Shown: piece by piece, positions 1-13,792 of the stretch
How the letters are laid out: each line of letters starts with the position of its first letter
Numbering within the stretch: position 1 is the first letter of the stretch
From: JAPPLB01 sp965218555
Lineage (GTDB): Bacteria > Acidobacteriota > Terriglobia > Bryobacterales > UBA6623
Direction of reading: 5' to 3'
Length of the DNA: 64,000 nt
Assembly: GCA_965218555.1 (NCBI GenBank)
Contig: OZ244625.1
Span: 1,426,001-1,490,000, forward strand
Made by a program: the position numbers and the translations under genes
Notes under the pieces: model-generated
The model's input: only the letters and a program-made list of their open reading frames with translations
Told to the model about the DNA's origin: nothing
Database searches by the model: none

Positions 1-820
1 GTGCTGAACGAAGCGGGCTTTGATGCGTTTTGCGAGGAGCGCTGCCGCGGGTTCTATCACCAGAAACGGGGGCGGGGGTCGCTGGCGCCGGGGGTGTACT
101 TGCGGTTGCTGCTGATCGGGTTCTTCGAAGGGATCGACAGCGAGCGCGGCATCGGCTGGCGCGTGGCCGACAGCCTGAGCCTGCGGCGGTTTTTGAACTA
201 CGGACTCAACGAAGCCACGCCGGATCATGTGACGATCTCGCGAACGCGGCGGTTGCTGGATGAAGCGACGCATCAGGCGGTGTTCAGGTTTGTGTTGAGG
301 GAAGTGGCGCGGCGCGGCGCGGATTGCTGAAAGGCAAGACGATAGGAATCGACGCGACGACGCTGGAAGCCAACGCGGCGATGCGTTCGATTGTGCGACG
401 CGACACCAGCGAGAGCTACCTGGGGTATCTGCGGCGGTTGGCGGCGGAGGCGGGCATCGATGCCAGCGATGACGACGCGGTGCGGCGCATGGATCGCAAG
501 CGGAAGAAGAAGACATCGAATAAGGAGTGGGTGAATCCGCACGATCGGGAAGCCGAAGTGACCAAGATGAGAGATGGCACGACGCACTTGGCCTACAAGG
601 CCGAGCAGGCGGTGGATCTGGAGACGGGCGCGATCGTGGCGATCAGCACGCATGGCGGGGCGGTGGGCGACAGCGAATCGGTGCAGGAAACCTTAGCGGC
701 GGCCGGTGAGGCGATAGCAGAACAGATCGCGACGCCGACCGCGCAAGGCCAATACAAAGTTCACGAACAAGGGCTGCGCGAAGTGGTGACTGACAAGGGG
801 TATCACAGCGGCGCGGGTTT
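1..820 (+). pseudogene. IS1182-family transposase remnant, frameshifted and truncated
   Basis: The reading frame from base 1 (GTG; it may begin before the window) carries a DUF772-like N-terminal transposase domain for about 105 residues. It shifts frame near 315-325 and continues as the DDE part (IGIDATTLEANAAMR, then AYKAEQAVDLETGAIV and DKGYHSGAG). The shift is explained by a tandem 5-base duplication (GGCGC) at about 311-320; removing one unit restores a continuous REVARRGLLKGK reading. The frame stops where IS21 begins at 822, so the C-terminal part is missing and is not found on the far side of the IS21. Family assignment rests on remembered motifs. The gene is dead. Confidence 0.8.
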
Positions 821-947
821 GTGTAAGCGCCGGAGCGAAAATAGACCACAGGGCGGCCGTTTGAGGCCGCTGGTGGCGGAGCAAAACTAGACCGCCCGCC
901 AGCATTTCATAAAACATTTTTGGGGTGTTTTGTGTGATGCAGGAGGG

Positions 948-2300
948 ATGTACTCTGTGGAGCTGTACGCACGCGTTCGCCGAGCGGTCTTTGTCGAAGG
1001 GGTCAGCGAGAGAGAAGCGGCGCAGCGCTTCGGGCTGGCGCGCGAGACCGTGCGCAAGATGCTGCGCTACGCCGCGCCGCCGGGCTATCGGCGGCAGAAG
1101 CCGATTCGACGCCCGAAGCTCGACGCCTACACGCCGATCATCGACCAGATCCTGGAGACGGACCTAGCGCTGCCGAAGAAGCAACGGCACACGGCGAAAC
1201 GTATCTTCGAACGACTCCGAGACGAGCACGACTTCGCGGGCGGCTACACCATCATCAAAGACTACGTGCGGCTGAAGCGGACCTCGCAGCGCGAGATGTT
1301 CGTGCCGCTGACGCATCCGCCGGGGCACGCCCAGGCGTTTCGCTACTGGGGTGGCGTGCCACGACGGATTCTCTACGACAACACAACGCTGGCGGTGGCG
1401 CGGATCCTAGGCGACGGGACGCGGCAGAAGACGCAGGCGTTCTCGGAGCTGCAGTCGCACTACTTGTTCGCAGAGCGTTTTGGGAGGCCGGGCAAGGGAA
1501 ACGACAAGGGGAAGGTTGAGAACCTTGTGAAGGTCGCCCGACGGAGCTTCTTCGTACCGCGGCCCCGGTTCCCAAGCTGGGAAGCGTTGAACGTATGGCT
1601 GGAAGAGCAGTGCCGCAAGAGGCGAGAGCGCCGGCAACGCGGGCATCGAGAGAAGATCGGAGAGCGCTTCGAGCGTGATCGACAAGCGCTGTTAGCGCTG
1701 CCGGCAGCGGCGTATGAGGCCTGCGAGACACGTCCTGGGAGAGTGACGTCGTTGTCGCTGGTGCGCTACCACACCAACGACTACTCGGTGCCGACCAAGT
1801 ACGGACACCGCCAAGTGCTCATCAAGGGCTATGTGGACAAAGTCGTCATCTGCGCCGGCAGCGAGGAGATCGCACGGCATCGGCGCAGCTATGGGCGTGA
1901 GGGGCTGATCTTTCACCCGCTGCACTATCTGGCCCTACTGGAGCGCAAGACCGGAGCACTCGAGCAAGCAGCGCCGCTGGAAGGCTGGCAGTTGCCCGAG
2001 GAGTTTGCTGGACTGCGCCGGCTGCTCGAAGCGCGGCTCGGCAAGGCTGGAGCTCGAGAGTATGTCCAGGTACTGCGTCTGCTCGAGGACGTTCCGCTCG
2101 AAGAAGTCCGTGCTGCCGTAGGGGACGCCTTACGGCTCGGCGCGATCTCTTTCGATGCCGTCAAGCATCTCGTGCTGTGTCGCATCGAACAGCGCCCACC
2201 CCGGCTGGAACTTGAGAATTATCCCCATCTGCCCACGGCGCGGGTGGCGACGACCGCAGCGGCGGACTATCTGGCGCTGGTGGACGCGGGAGCCGAGTGA
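948..2300 (+). pseudogene. istA: IS21 transposase IstA with in-frame catalytic deletion
   Basis: IstA is the DDE transposase of IS21 elements. The N-terminal helix-turn-helix (SEREAAQRFGLARETVRKML) and the C-terminal half are intact and almost identical to the copy at 56030. However, 49 codons are missing after PPGHAQ. They include the DFGE motif with the first catalytic Asp, D137 of the other copy counted from its upstream GTG. The second Asp (YDNTTLAV) and the Glu (GNDKGKVENLVK) remain. The deletion junction (about 1333-1338) falls on a 5-base repeat, AGGCG. The ATG at 948 is chosen because MYSVELYARVRRAV matches family N-termini; an in-frame GTG lies at 930. The product should be catalytically dead. 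Confidence 0.88.
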
Positions 2301-3064
2301 CGGCCAAGCCGAAAGTGCTGCTGGAAGCGCAGCTGAAGGCGCTGCGGCTGCCAACCTTCCTGCGCGAGTACGACAAAGTGGCGCGGCAATGCGCGGCCGA
2401 AGGTCTGGACTGTCCGCGCTATCTGCTGCGACTCAGTGAGCTGGAGCTGCTCGATCGCGAACAGCGCGCCACCGAGCGCCGCATCAAGACCGCCAAGTTC
2501 CCGGTGCTCAAGAGCCTGGAGACCTTCGAGTTCCGCTCGATTCCGTCGCTGAACAAGAGCTTGGTCCTGGAGCTGGCGCGCTCGGAGTATCTGGATCGCA
2601 GAGAGAACGTGCTGGCGCTGGGCAACTCCGGTACGGGCAAGACGCACCTTGCCCTGGCGTTGGGGCTGGCCGCTTGTCAGAAAGGCTATCGGGTCCGCTT
2701 TGCCACCGCCGCGGCGCTGGTCCACGAGTTGCTCGAGGCGCGTGACGACAAACGTCTCCTGCGCTTGCAAAAACAGCTGGCCAAGCAAGACCTGCTGATC
2801 GTCGACGAGCTGGGCTACGTCCCCTTGTCGAAGACGGGCTCGGAGTTACTGTTCGAGATCTTCAGCCAGCGCTACGAGCGGGCCTCGACGCTGGTCACCT
2901 CGAACCTACCCTTCAACGAGTGGACGGAGATCTTCGGCTCCGAGCGGCTGACCGGCGCTTTGCTGGATCGTCTCACCCACCACGTCCATATCTTGGAGAT
3001 GAACGCCGAGAGCTACCGTCTCCAGCAGAGTAAGCGTTCCCGGAAGCGTTCTTCCTCCCCCTGA
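2297..3064 (+). CDS. istB: IS21 helper ATPase IstB
   Basis: This 255-residue AAA+-type ATPase assists IstA in target selection and strand transfer. Walker A is GNSGTGKT (residues 109-116) and Walker B is DLLIVDELGY (about 166-175). The N-terminal IstB-specific region covers residues 1-95. The GTG start overlaps the istA stop by 4 bases (GTGA), the usual translational coupling in IS21. The protein is identical to the copy at 57526, so it should be functional even though its partner IstA here is not. The C-terminus is rich in Arg, Lys and Ser. Confidence 0.92.
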   Translation: MTAKPKVLLEAQLKALRLPTFLREYDKVARQCAAEGLDCPRYLLRLSELELLDREQRATERRIKTAKFPVLKSLETFEFRSIPSLNKSLVLELARSEYLDRRENVLALGNSGTGKTHLALALGLAACQKGYRVRFATAAALVHELLEARDDKRLLRLQKQLAKQDLLIVDELGYVPLSKTGSELLFEIFSQRYERASTLVTSNLPFNEWTEIFGSERLTGALLDRLTHHVHILEMNAESYRLQQSKRSRKRSSSP

Positions 3065-3159
3065 TCCCCCCGCCCAGCCGCTTTCAGAAACGAGTCCTCT
3101 CCCTGAGACGGTCTACTTTTACTCCGCCCCAGTGGCCTAATTTTGCTCCGCCCTTGACA

Positions 3160-3650
3160 GCTTTGCGCTTCGCATTACTCATATTGCGGCGACGACCGCC
3201 CACATAGGTCTCATCGGCCTCTACGGGGCCGGTGAACATCTCGGCCGCCTCCATTGCCCACGCTTCACGGATGCGGTGCAGCATGAACCAGGCGGTTTTT
3301 TGCGTCACACCGATGTCACGGTGCAGCTTCATCGATGAGACGCCCTTCAGGTTCGTGATCTCCAGGTAGATGGCGAACGCCCACTTGCGGAGTGGGATCG
3401 GAGATGATGCCATAGCGGTACCCGTCTTGACGCTGAAGTAGCCGCGGCAATCAGTACAGCGATAAGGGGATTTCTTGTGCTTCGCTTCGTGGGTTCGGAC
3501 GCTACCGCAATGCGGGCAGCATCGGCCCGTTGTCCCCCAAATCTCATTCTCGAACCAAAGCTGCGCGGAGTTCTCGTCGGGGAACATATCCGCAAGCTGC
3601 ATGAGGGTGATACCCTCTCGATGCGACTTCCCAGGTGCCTTGTGTGCCAT
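3160..3650 (-). pseudogene. IS1595-family transposase, C-terminally truncated by IS21
   Basis: The surviving N-terminal ~163 residues contain a zinc ribbon (CCPHCG and CTDC pairs), the ISXO2-like segment KGVSSMKLHRDIGVTQKTAW and the first catalytic Asp in VEADETYVGGRRR. Past base 3160 the frame runs into the IS21 end and reaches a chance stop at 3084. The protein is clearly related to the complete transposase at 49524-50465 (same KAPGKSH start and FSVKTGT motif) but is a different element. The missing C-terminus is not next to the other IS21 end, so the junction is a rearrangement and not a simple insertion. Confidence 0.85.
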
Positions 3651-3656
3651 ACCTAT

Positions 3657-3685
3657 ATACTACAGGAGCCATCTCGGAAAGTCAA
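3657..3685 (-). promoter_or_regulatory. Sigma-70 promoter of IS1595 remnant, leaderless layout
   Basis: On the minus strand a -35 TTGACT (3680-3685) and a -10 TAGTAT (3657-3662) are separated by 17 bases. The -10 is followed by only six bases (ATAGGT) before the ATG at 3650, so transcription would start at or next to the A of the start codon. The complete IS1595 transposase at 50465 has the same spacing. Confidence 0.7.
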
Positions 3686-3765
3686 CCCAAGTATATAATC
3701 ACCATTTTTTATGAGTCACAAATTACCGGGCGGCATCAAATGAATAGACAGATACTGGAGGCAAG

Positions 3766-4260
3766 ATGATCAGACCGACCCGACGACAACTGACGCTCGG
3801 CGCCGCAGCCCTTCTACTCGGGGTGGATGCGCAAGCCAAGAAGAACAGGAGGTTCGAAGTGACGCGCACTGACGAAGAGTGGCGGCAACTGCTCAGCCCG
3901 GGTCAATACGCCGTGTTGCGAAAGGAAGGCACCGAGCGGCCCGGGACCAGTCCGCTGAATCGCGAGAAGCGCAAAGGCACCTTTCATTGCGCCGGATGTG
4001 ACCTGCCGTTGTTCTCTTCCGAAACGAAGTTCGAAAGCGGCACCGGTTGGCCCAGCTTCTGGCAGCCGCTCGACAACGCCATCGGAACCACCGAAGACCG
4101 GTCGTTCTTCATGACGCGCACCGAAGTGCATTGCCGCCGCTGCGGCGGGCATCTCGGCCACGTCTTCAATGACGGACCGCGCCCCACCGGCTTGCGCTAC
4201 TGCATGAACGGTGTGGCGATGACTTTCAAGCCGGCTGACACCGGCGCATCCGATTTCTAG
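3766..4260 (+). CDS. msrB: Exported peptide-methionine (R)-S-oxide reductase MsrB
   Basis: MsrB reduces the R form of methionine sulfoxide in proteins. The 164-residue protein has a twin-arginine-like leader (RPTRRQLTLGAAALLLG), then the MsrB fold. It has two zinc pairs, CAGC (C75, C78) and CRRC (C123, C126), the GGHLGHVF motif and the catalytic Cys in RYCMNG (C146). GGAGG lies five bases before the ATG. The leader implies action outside the cytoplasm. msrA follows after 50 bases in the same direction and also has a signal peptide, so the two probably form one envelope methionine-repair unit covering both sulfoxide stereoisomers. The gene directly follows IS debris; its own promoter should lie within 3651-3765. 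Confidence 0.93.
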   Translation: MIRPTRRQLTLGAAALLLGVDAQAKKNRRFEVTRTDEEWRQLLSPGQYAVLRKEGTERPGTSPLNREKRKGTFHCAGCDLPLFSSETKFESGTGWPSFWQPLDNAIGTTEDRSFFMTRTEVHCRRCGGHLGHVFNDGPRPTGLRYCMNGVAMTFKPADTGASDF

Positions 4261-4310
4261 GACGCATCCTGCTTCGTCGCAAGGTCAAACCTTACAAGGG
4301 AGGCATCCCC

Positions 4311-4925
4311 ATGCGTTTCCGCGGCATTCTCACCGTATTCGTTTTGATTCTTGGATCAGCAGCGGCCGCCTCGGCAGCACCAAAGCAGGACGGAACGAGT
4401 GTCGCCATTTTCGCCGGCGGCTGCTTCTGGTGCATGGAGCCGCCCTACGACAAGATTGATGGCGTGCTCTCGACAACCTCCGGCTACACCGGCGGCCCGC
4501 AAGTCAACCCCACCTACAAGCAGGTCGCCTCGGGCATGACCGACCACCGCGAGGCGGTCCGCATCGAATACGACCCCAAGCGCGTCAGCTACGAGCGCCT
4601 GCTCGAAGTCTTCTGGCGCAACATCGACCCGCTCGACGGACGCGGCCAATTTTGTGACAAGGGCCGGCACTACACGTCGGCCATCTACGCGCTCGATGAC
4701 GAGCAACTCGCCGCCGCCCAAGCGTCCATGGCCTTGCTGCTATCGGAAGGAAAGCTGAAGGGCGAGATCAAGACCGAGATCCTGCCGGCCAGCCCCTTCT
4801 ACCCGGCCGAAGATTACCACCAGGACTACTACAAGAAGAATCCGATCCGCTACAAGTACTACCGCTGGGGCTGCGGCCGCGACGCCCGCCTCAAAAAACT
4901 CTGGGGCGCCCCAACGGACGACTGA
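4311..4925 (+). CDS. msrA: Exported peptide-methionine (S)-S-oxide reductase MsrA
   Basis: MsrA reduces the S form of methionine sulfoxide. The 204-residue protein begins with a signal peptide (hydrophobic residues 4-20, Ala-rich cleavage region SAAAASAAP). The family signature GGCFWCMEPP follows, with catalytic Cys at residue 38 and another Cys at 41. The usual substrate-pocket elements are present: GYTGG, the DPKRVSYERLLEVFW block and EDYHQDYYKKNP. A GGGAGG Shine-Dalgarno precedes the ATG. Its distance from msrB and their shared export signals suggest co-transcription. No fusion or truncation is seen. Confidence 0.94.
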   Translation: MRFRGILTVFVLILGSAAAASAAPKQDGTSVAIFAGGCFWCMEPPYDKIDGVLSTTSGYTGGPQVNPTYKQVASGMTDHREAVRIEYDPKRVSYERLLEVFWRNIDPLDGRGQFCDKGRHYTSAIYALDDEQLAAAQASMALLLSEGKLKGEIKTEILPASPFYPAEDYHQDYYKKNPIRYKYYRWGCGRDARLKKLWGAPTDD

Positions 4926-4976
4926 TCGAACGGTCCCGAGCGGCGGGCGGAACCGTCAGGTTGCAAACCGGCCGGA

Positions 4977-5726
4977 TCAAACCGGCTCGCCGTGAGCTTC
5001 CCGCAGCGCGGCAACGGCCGCCGCCTGCAAGAAGCGCATGTCGTTTGCCAGGTCGATGAACTGAAAACCTTCCCGGATGCGGCGGACCGCGTCGGCCCCA
5101 TCACTGACGGGCATGCCCGAAGGCTTGCCGGCCCGTTCGCATCCTTCGCGGAAACGCTGCAAGGCCGCCTCGTGATCCGGATGCCCGGCGTCTACTCCCA
5201 TCGACATCGCCAAGTCGCCGGGGCCCAGAAAGCCCACATCCACGCCCTCGACCCGAGCGATCGCCTCAGCGTTCGCAATCCCCTCGAGGTCTTCGATCTG
5301 CGGGATGCACAACACCAACTCGTTCGCGAACTTCGTGTATTCAGGGGAGATCGTTCGGCAACGCCCCGTGCCGACCGAGCGCGTCCCGACCGGTGGATAC
5401 CGCATGGCGCGGGCAACGCTTGCGGCCTGATCCGGCGTGCTGATGTGCGGGAAAACCAGGCCCCAGGCGCCTGCGTCCAGAAGCCGGGCGATGGTCACCG
5501 GATCGTGGTCCCACGCCCGAGCCAGCGGAACGCCGCCGCGCGCTTCGATGGCGCGAAACATGTGAGCGATCGACTCCATGTCGTAAGCGGTGTGCTCGGT
5601 GTCCACGGCCAGCCAGGGGTACCCCGTGCTGACCAACACCTCCGCCGCCAGGGGCGATCCCAGATTGAGCCACGAGCCCACACTGGGCTTGCCGGCTTCC
5701 AGCACTTCGCGAATCGGATTTTTCAT
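4977..5726 (-). CDS. HpcH/HpaI-family class II aldolase
   Basis: These metal-dependent aldolases cleave 2-keto-3-deoxy or 2,4-dihydroxy acids to pyruvate and an aldehyde. The 249-residue protein shows the family landmarks: H45 in DTEHTAYD, R70, metal-ligand Glu E145 in PQIEDLEGI and Asp D171 in FLGPGDLAMSMG. The size is typical. The ATG overlaps the stop of the upstream 2-hydroxyacid dehydrogenase (ATGA at 5723-5726), so the two are translationally coupled. Substrate cannot be fixed from sequence; 2-keto-3-deoxy-rhamnonate-type or homoprotocatechuate-pathway aldolases are the closest known relatives. No signal peptide is seen. Confidence 0.88.
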   Translation of the reverse strand: MKNPIREVLEAGKPSVGSWLNLGSPLAAEVLVSTGYPWLAVDTEHTAYDMESIAHMFRAIEARGGVPLARAWDHDPVTIARLLDAGAWGLVFPHISTPDQAASVARAMRYPPVGTRSVGTGRCRTISPEYTKFANELVLCIPQIEDLEGIANAEAIARVEGVDVGFLGPGDLAMSMGVDAGHPDHEAALQRFREGCERAGKPSGMPVSDGADAVRRIREGFQFIDLANDMRFLQAAAVAALREAHGEPV

Positions 5727-6751
5727 GATCCTGCCTTTCTTAAAAACGGTGATCGACCTTCCCGGCCGAGGAATCCCTTGACGCGCGGATGATCAAGCAC
5801 CTCGGGATTCAAAATGTGCTTCGGCTGGCGGCCCTCGATCGCATCGGTAACCTGCTCGAACGTCTGGCAATCCAGCCGGGTCGTCGACTCGACCGTGATC
5901 CCGCCGTTGTGGTTCGTGCAGATGATCCGAGAGTGCCCTTTGTGAATCTCGCGCGGGCCGTTCACGGGATCATCGACGACGTAATACCAAAGACGCTTTT
6001 CCTCGATCGCGCGATGCACCGCCCGGTCATCGACAAGATTACCCCGCGAGGGGTTGATCAGCGACGCATGCGGCTGCATCGCGCACAGCTCGTCATAACC
6101 GACGATCGTGTCATCGCCCGAGACATGTATCGAAACCGTGTCGCATTCACGGAACAAGTCCAGCGGGCTCGCAACCGCTTCGGCGCCGAACCGCCGCGCC
6201 AGCTCGGTGATATCCGGGCGCACGTCATAGACGAGCAACCGGCCCTTCTCCCCCAGCAACGACCGCGCCCGCAACGCCACCTGCTGCCCGATCCGTCCAA
6301 AGCCGTAAAGCCCCAGCACGGACCCCTGCGCGTCATACGTCCGGATGATCGAGAAGTCACCCTCGTGAGAGAGCCGGTTCAGCGAATAGAGCCGCTTGAG
6401 AGTGGCCATCCACTGAGCGATCGTATACTCCGCGACCGTGTCCATGTGCACCGGCGAGACGGTGATGATCACACCGAGTTCCGTCGCGATATCGACATTG
6501 ACTTTGTCGTATCCCACGCCCCAACGGGCGATGATCCGGAGGTCCTTCGCCGCTTTATAAAAGCTGCGATGGAAGAGCGCCGAGTCGGCAATCACCGCCA
6601 CCACGCCCTCGGCATGCTGATCCGTCATGTTCCGGGTCGTGTATGTCTCCACATCGGTGAGCTTCGCCAGCTCCTGTAGACCGTCGCTCCGCGGTTCGGA
6701 CACGAACTCCTCGTTCTGGAAAATACGCGCGATCAGGGTCTTCTTCCGCAT
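5723..6751 (-). CDS. D-isomer-specific 2-hydroxyacid dehydrogenase
   Basis: This 342-residue NAD(P)-dependent dehydrogenase interconverts 2-keto and D-2-hydroxy acids. The Rossmann motif is GLYGFGRIG (147-155). The RWGVGYD region (residues 76-82), the catalytic Arg in INPSRGNLVD and a late His in CTNHNGG follow the D-2-hydroxyacid dehydrogenase plan. It is cytoplasmic, with no leader. It is the first gene of a two-gene unit with the coupled aldolase, consistent with sugar-acid breakdown in which the aldolase releases a 2-keto acid or hydroxyaldehyde. The exact substrate is unknown. The start at 6751 gives the usual family N-terminus. Confidence 0.88.
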   Translation of the reverse strand: MRKKTLIARIFQNEEFVSEPRSDGLQELAKLTDVETYTTRNMTDQHAEGVVAVIADSALFHRSFYKAAKDLRIIARWGVGYDKVNVDIATELGVIITVSPVHMDTVAEYTIAQWMATLKRLYSLNRLSHEGDFSIIRTYDAQGSVLGLYGFGRIGQQVALRARSLLGEKGRLLVYDVRPDITELARRFGAEAVASPLDLFRECDTVSIHVSGDDTIVGYDELCAMQPHASLINPSRGNLVDDRAVHRAIEEKRLWYYVVDDPVNGPREIHKGHSRIICTNHNGGITVESTTRLDCQTFEQVTDAIEGRQPKHILNPEVLDHPRVKGFLGREGRSPFLRKAGS

Positions 6752-7340
6752 GAACTCTTCCTATCGGATGGGTCCCACAACCGACGGCCTTGCCAGACAA
6801 CCCTGACAGCCCGTGACAGATGTACGACCCGCCGCTTCGGGCACGGGTATCTCTTGGGCGCCCTCGTGGAATCAACAGTTTACACCGCCATTCGATTGCG
6901 AATAAAGGCTGACTCTCCGCAGGGCAGAGCTTTGCCAGGGGCTGGGAATTCTCCTGCCTGCTCTTGTCCCGTTCTCCGTGTCGAGATCGATGACGATGCC
7001 GCAACACGCTGAAGGCGAATCGCCCCGGATGGAGATCGGCAGAGCACGGCGGCATCCACGACGCTAATCCCGAGGATCCGACATTCCCAGCCTGACGCCG
7101 GCAGGGTGAGGTAATCTGAAACATCAGATGGGCTGTCCACCAGATCGGCTCCCGGATCCTCACCGGACTTCGTTCTGTTCGAATTCACTCAAGAAGCGAC
7201 TGCCGGGCACCGAACGTGTATATGATTGATAAAAAAAGAGTTATCTTATAGAACCGCTAGTCTTAAAAATAAGATTTTCTAATAAAACATCTTCCTACCT
7301 TCGCTTGCAATTATAATTATCGGGTGTTATTCTGCTAAAA
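6752..7340. other. Divergent intergenic region with AT-rich promoter zone
   Basis: No convincing gene is seen between the divergent dehydrogenase and gltB. A minus-strand open frame at 6880-7188 has no recognisable motif. The half nearest gltB becomes strongly AT-rich from about 7210 (A/T runs to 7320), unlike the surroundings, and contains TATAAT at 7312-7317 as a candidate -10 for gltB. No convincing -35 is present at 17 bases, so an activator-dependent promoter is possible. Confidence 0.5.
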
Positions 7341-7411
7341 CCCCTGCAAACAGGGGCGCTCCGATCTCGCACTGAGGGGGCTCAGCCCCACGGGCGAGAA
7401 CGCAGTGAGCG
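7341..7411 (+). promoter_or_regulatory. Structured leader upstream of gltB
   Basis: Just downstream of the candidate -10 is a strong hairpin, CCCCTG-CAAA-CAGGGG (7341-7356). A nested three-tier stem follows immediately: CGCTC (7357-7361) with GAGCG (7407-7411), TCTCGC (7365-7370) with GCGAGA (7394-7399), and a tip GGGGC (7377-7381) with GCCCC (7385-7389). The 48 bases between it and the gltB ATG have no evident Shine-Dalgarno. The fold and position suggest an RNA-level control element. I do not recognise it as a known riboswitch class. Confidence 0.5.
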
Positions 7412-7459
7412 TGTTTTCCCGTCCTCTGGCGACCGGAATCCGCGGTTCAAACACACAGG

Positions 7460-12061
<4,602 letters not shown>

Positions 12062-12151
12062 GCGCGGTTCGGGCCTGCAGGGTACCGGGGAAGCAAGCCC
12101 ACGGCTGCAGCCGCAGATGCCAGACCCGGCCAGACAGAAAAACGTAAGGAC

Positions 12152-13618
12152 ATGGGTAAAGTAACCGGATTCATGGAGCACATCCGCGAGGGCCTCAAGG
12201 CCCGTCCGGTCGAGGAGCGAGTCAAAGACTATCGCGAGGTCTACATCCCCGCCGACGAACGGGTCCTCAAGACCCAAGGCGCCCGTTGCATGGACTGCGG
12301 CATCCCGTTCTGTCACACCGGGTGCCCGCTGAACAACATCATCCCCGACTGGAACGATCTCGTATACCAAGACCGCTGGCAGGACGCCCTTCGCCAACTG
12401 CACTCCACCAACAACTTTCCCGAGTTCACCGGCCGCATCTGCCCCGCGCCTTGCGAGGCCGCCTGCGTTCTCGGCATCAACGACGATCCAGTCACCATCA
12501 AGAGCATCGAAAAGGCCATCGCCGACCGCGGCTGGGAAGAAGGCTGGATCGAACCCGAGCCCCCCCAGATCCGCACCGGCCGCAAAGTCGCCGTCATCGG
12601 CTCCGGACCCGCCGGCCTGGCCGCAGCGCAGCAACTCAATCGCGCCGGCCACACGGTAACGGTTTTCGAGAAAAACGAAGTCCCCGGCGGACTGCTCGTC
12701 CTCGGCATCCCCGACTTCAAGATGGAGAAGCACCTCGTCGAGCGCCGCGTGAAGCAAATGGAAGAGGAAGGCGTCATCTTCCGCACCGGAGTGCACATCG
12801 GCGTCGACATCGAAGGGAAGAAACTGCTCGCCGACTTCGACTCCATCGTGATCGCCATCGGGGCCGAGGCGCCGCGCGACCTGCCGATCCCAGGACGCGA
12901 TCTTGAAGGTATCTACTTCGCGATGCAGTTTCTGCCGCAGCAGAACCGGCGCATCGGAGGGCGCTCCGTGGATCCCGGCTTCGATCTCACCGCGAAGGAT
13001 AAGCACGTCATCATCATCGGCGGCGGCGACACCGGCGCCGACTGCCTCGGTACGTCCCGGCGACAAGGCGCGAAGTCCATCCGGCAATTCGAGCTGCTAC
13101 CGAAACCGCCGCTGTCTCGCGCCGAGCCCGGCGCGCAGCCCTGGCCGCTCTGGCCCTTCACCTTCAAGATCGAAAGCTCACACGAAGAAGGCGACGTTCG
13201 CGATTGGGCGGTCAACACGAAAGAGTTCATCGGAGACGAGCAGGGGCATGTCCGCGCTCTGAAGGGCGTTCGTCTCGAATGGCCTGACCCCGATCCCGAA
13301 ACCGGCAAGCGGCCCTTCAAGTTTGAAGAAGCCGCTGGTTCCGAGTTCGAAGTCCCGGCCGACCTCGTGCTGTTGGCGATGGGCTTCCTGCACCCTATGC
13401 AAGGGGGACTCCTCGAGCAACTCGGCGTTGAGAAAGACGGACGCGGCAACGTCAAAGCCGAGTACGGCGCGCAGGCGACCTCCATCCCCGGAGTCTTCGT
13501 AGCCGGCGACGCCCGGCGAGGACAATCCCTCGTCGTCTGGGCTCTCGCCGAAGGCCGCAAAGCCGCCCGCGCCGTCGATCTCTACCTTATGAGCGAGAGC
13601 AAGCTCCCCGCGGCCTGA
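12152..13618 (+). CDS. gltD: Glutamate synthase small (beta) subunit
   Basis: GltD takes electrons from NADPH through FAD and iron-sulfur clusters and passes them to GltB. The 488-residue protein has the N-terminal cysteine clusters [13 protein letters not shown] (C46, C49, C54, C58) and CPAPCEAAC (C97, C101, C105), an FAD-binding GSGPAG (150-155) and the NADPH-binding GGGDTG near residue 290. AAGGA precedes the ATG. It lies 90 bases after gltB in the same direction, forming the standard gltBD operon. Length and motifs are normal. Confidence 0.97.
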   Translation: MGKVTGFMEHIREGLKARPVEERVKDYREVYIPADERVLKTQGARCMDCGIPFCHTGCPLNNIIPDWNDLVYQDRWQDALRQLHSTNNFPEFTGRICPAPCEAACVLGINDDPVTIKSIEKAIADRGWEEGWIEPEPPQIRTGRKVAVIGSGPAGLAAAQQLNRAGHTVTVFEKNEVPGGLLVLGIPDFKMEKHLVERRVKQMEEEGVIFRTGVHIGVDIEGKKLLADFDSIVIAIGAEAPRDLPIPGRDLEGIYFAMQFLPQQNRRIGGRSVDPGFDLTAKDKHVIIIGGGDTGADCLGTSRRQGAKSIRQFELLPKPPLSRAEPGAQPWPLWPFTFKIESSHEEGDVRDWAVNTKEFIGDEQGHVRALKGVRLEWPDPDPETGKRPFKFEEAAGSEFEVPADLVLLAMGFLHPMQGGLLEQLGVEKDGRGNVKAEYGAQATSIPGVFVAGDARRGQSLVVWALAEGRKAARAVDLYLMSESKLPAA

Positions 13619-13792
13619 GCCTGCATTTCTCCCCACCAGATGGCCGAGGGACACGATAAGACCGCCGTGACTTCGTTGCGCTGGCTTGCCGTGCTGAATG
13701 TACGGTCCAGTACAACTCCACTCCAAGCGGCTCGCGCCTCGTCCTGACGGCCATCTCACACACTTCTCCTTCCACGTGGTGAGAAAGGCAGG

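Larger units (their letters stand above)
822..3159 (+). mobile_element. IS21-family insertion sequence, copy 1 (internally deleted)
   Basis: The element runs from TGTAAGCGCCGGAGCG to the outer right end CTCCGCCCTTGACA. Both ends carry two related inverted sites with the core CGGAGYRAAA-TAG: left at 831-849 and 877-895, right (reverse complement) at 3108-3126 and 3132-3150. This is the multiple transposase-binding-site layout known for IS21. A GCGGCC/GGCCGC hairpin lies between the left sites (about 853-870). Compared with the copy at 55904 it lacks 147 bases inside istA and an 84-base palindrome near the right end (2338 against 2569 bases). No clear target duplication is visible: the left flank is an IS1182 remnant and the right flank an IS1595 remnant. 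Confidence 0.9.

Noticed and set aside
273..653. Long antisense frames across transposases, gltB, peptidase and other genes
   Set aside because: These mirror the codon bias of the real gene on the other strand and carry no independent motifs.
816..830. Possible target-site duplication around IS21 copy 1 (GTTTG against GCTTTG)
   Set aside because: The match is inexact and out of register with the element ends.
6880..7188. 102-codon minus-strand frame upstream of gltB
   Set aside because: No motif, no ribosome site, unusual composition, and it lies in a divergent promoter region.
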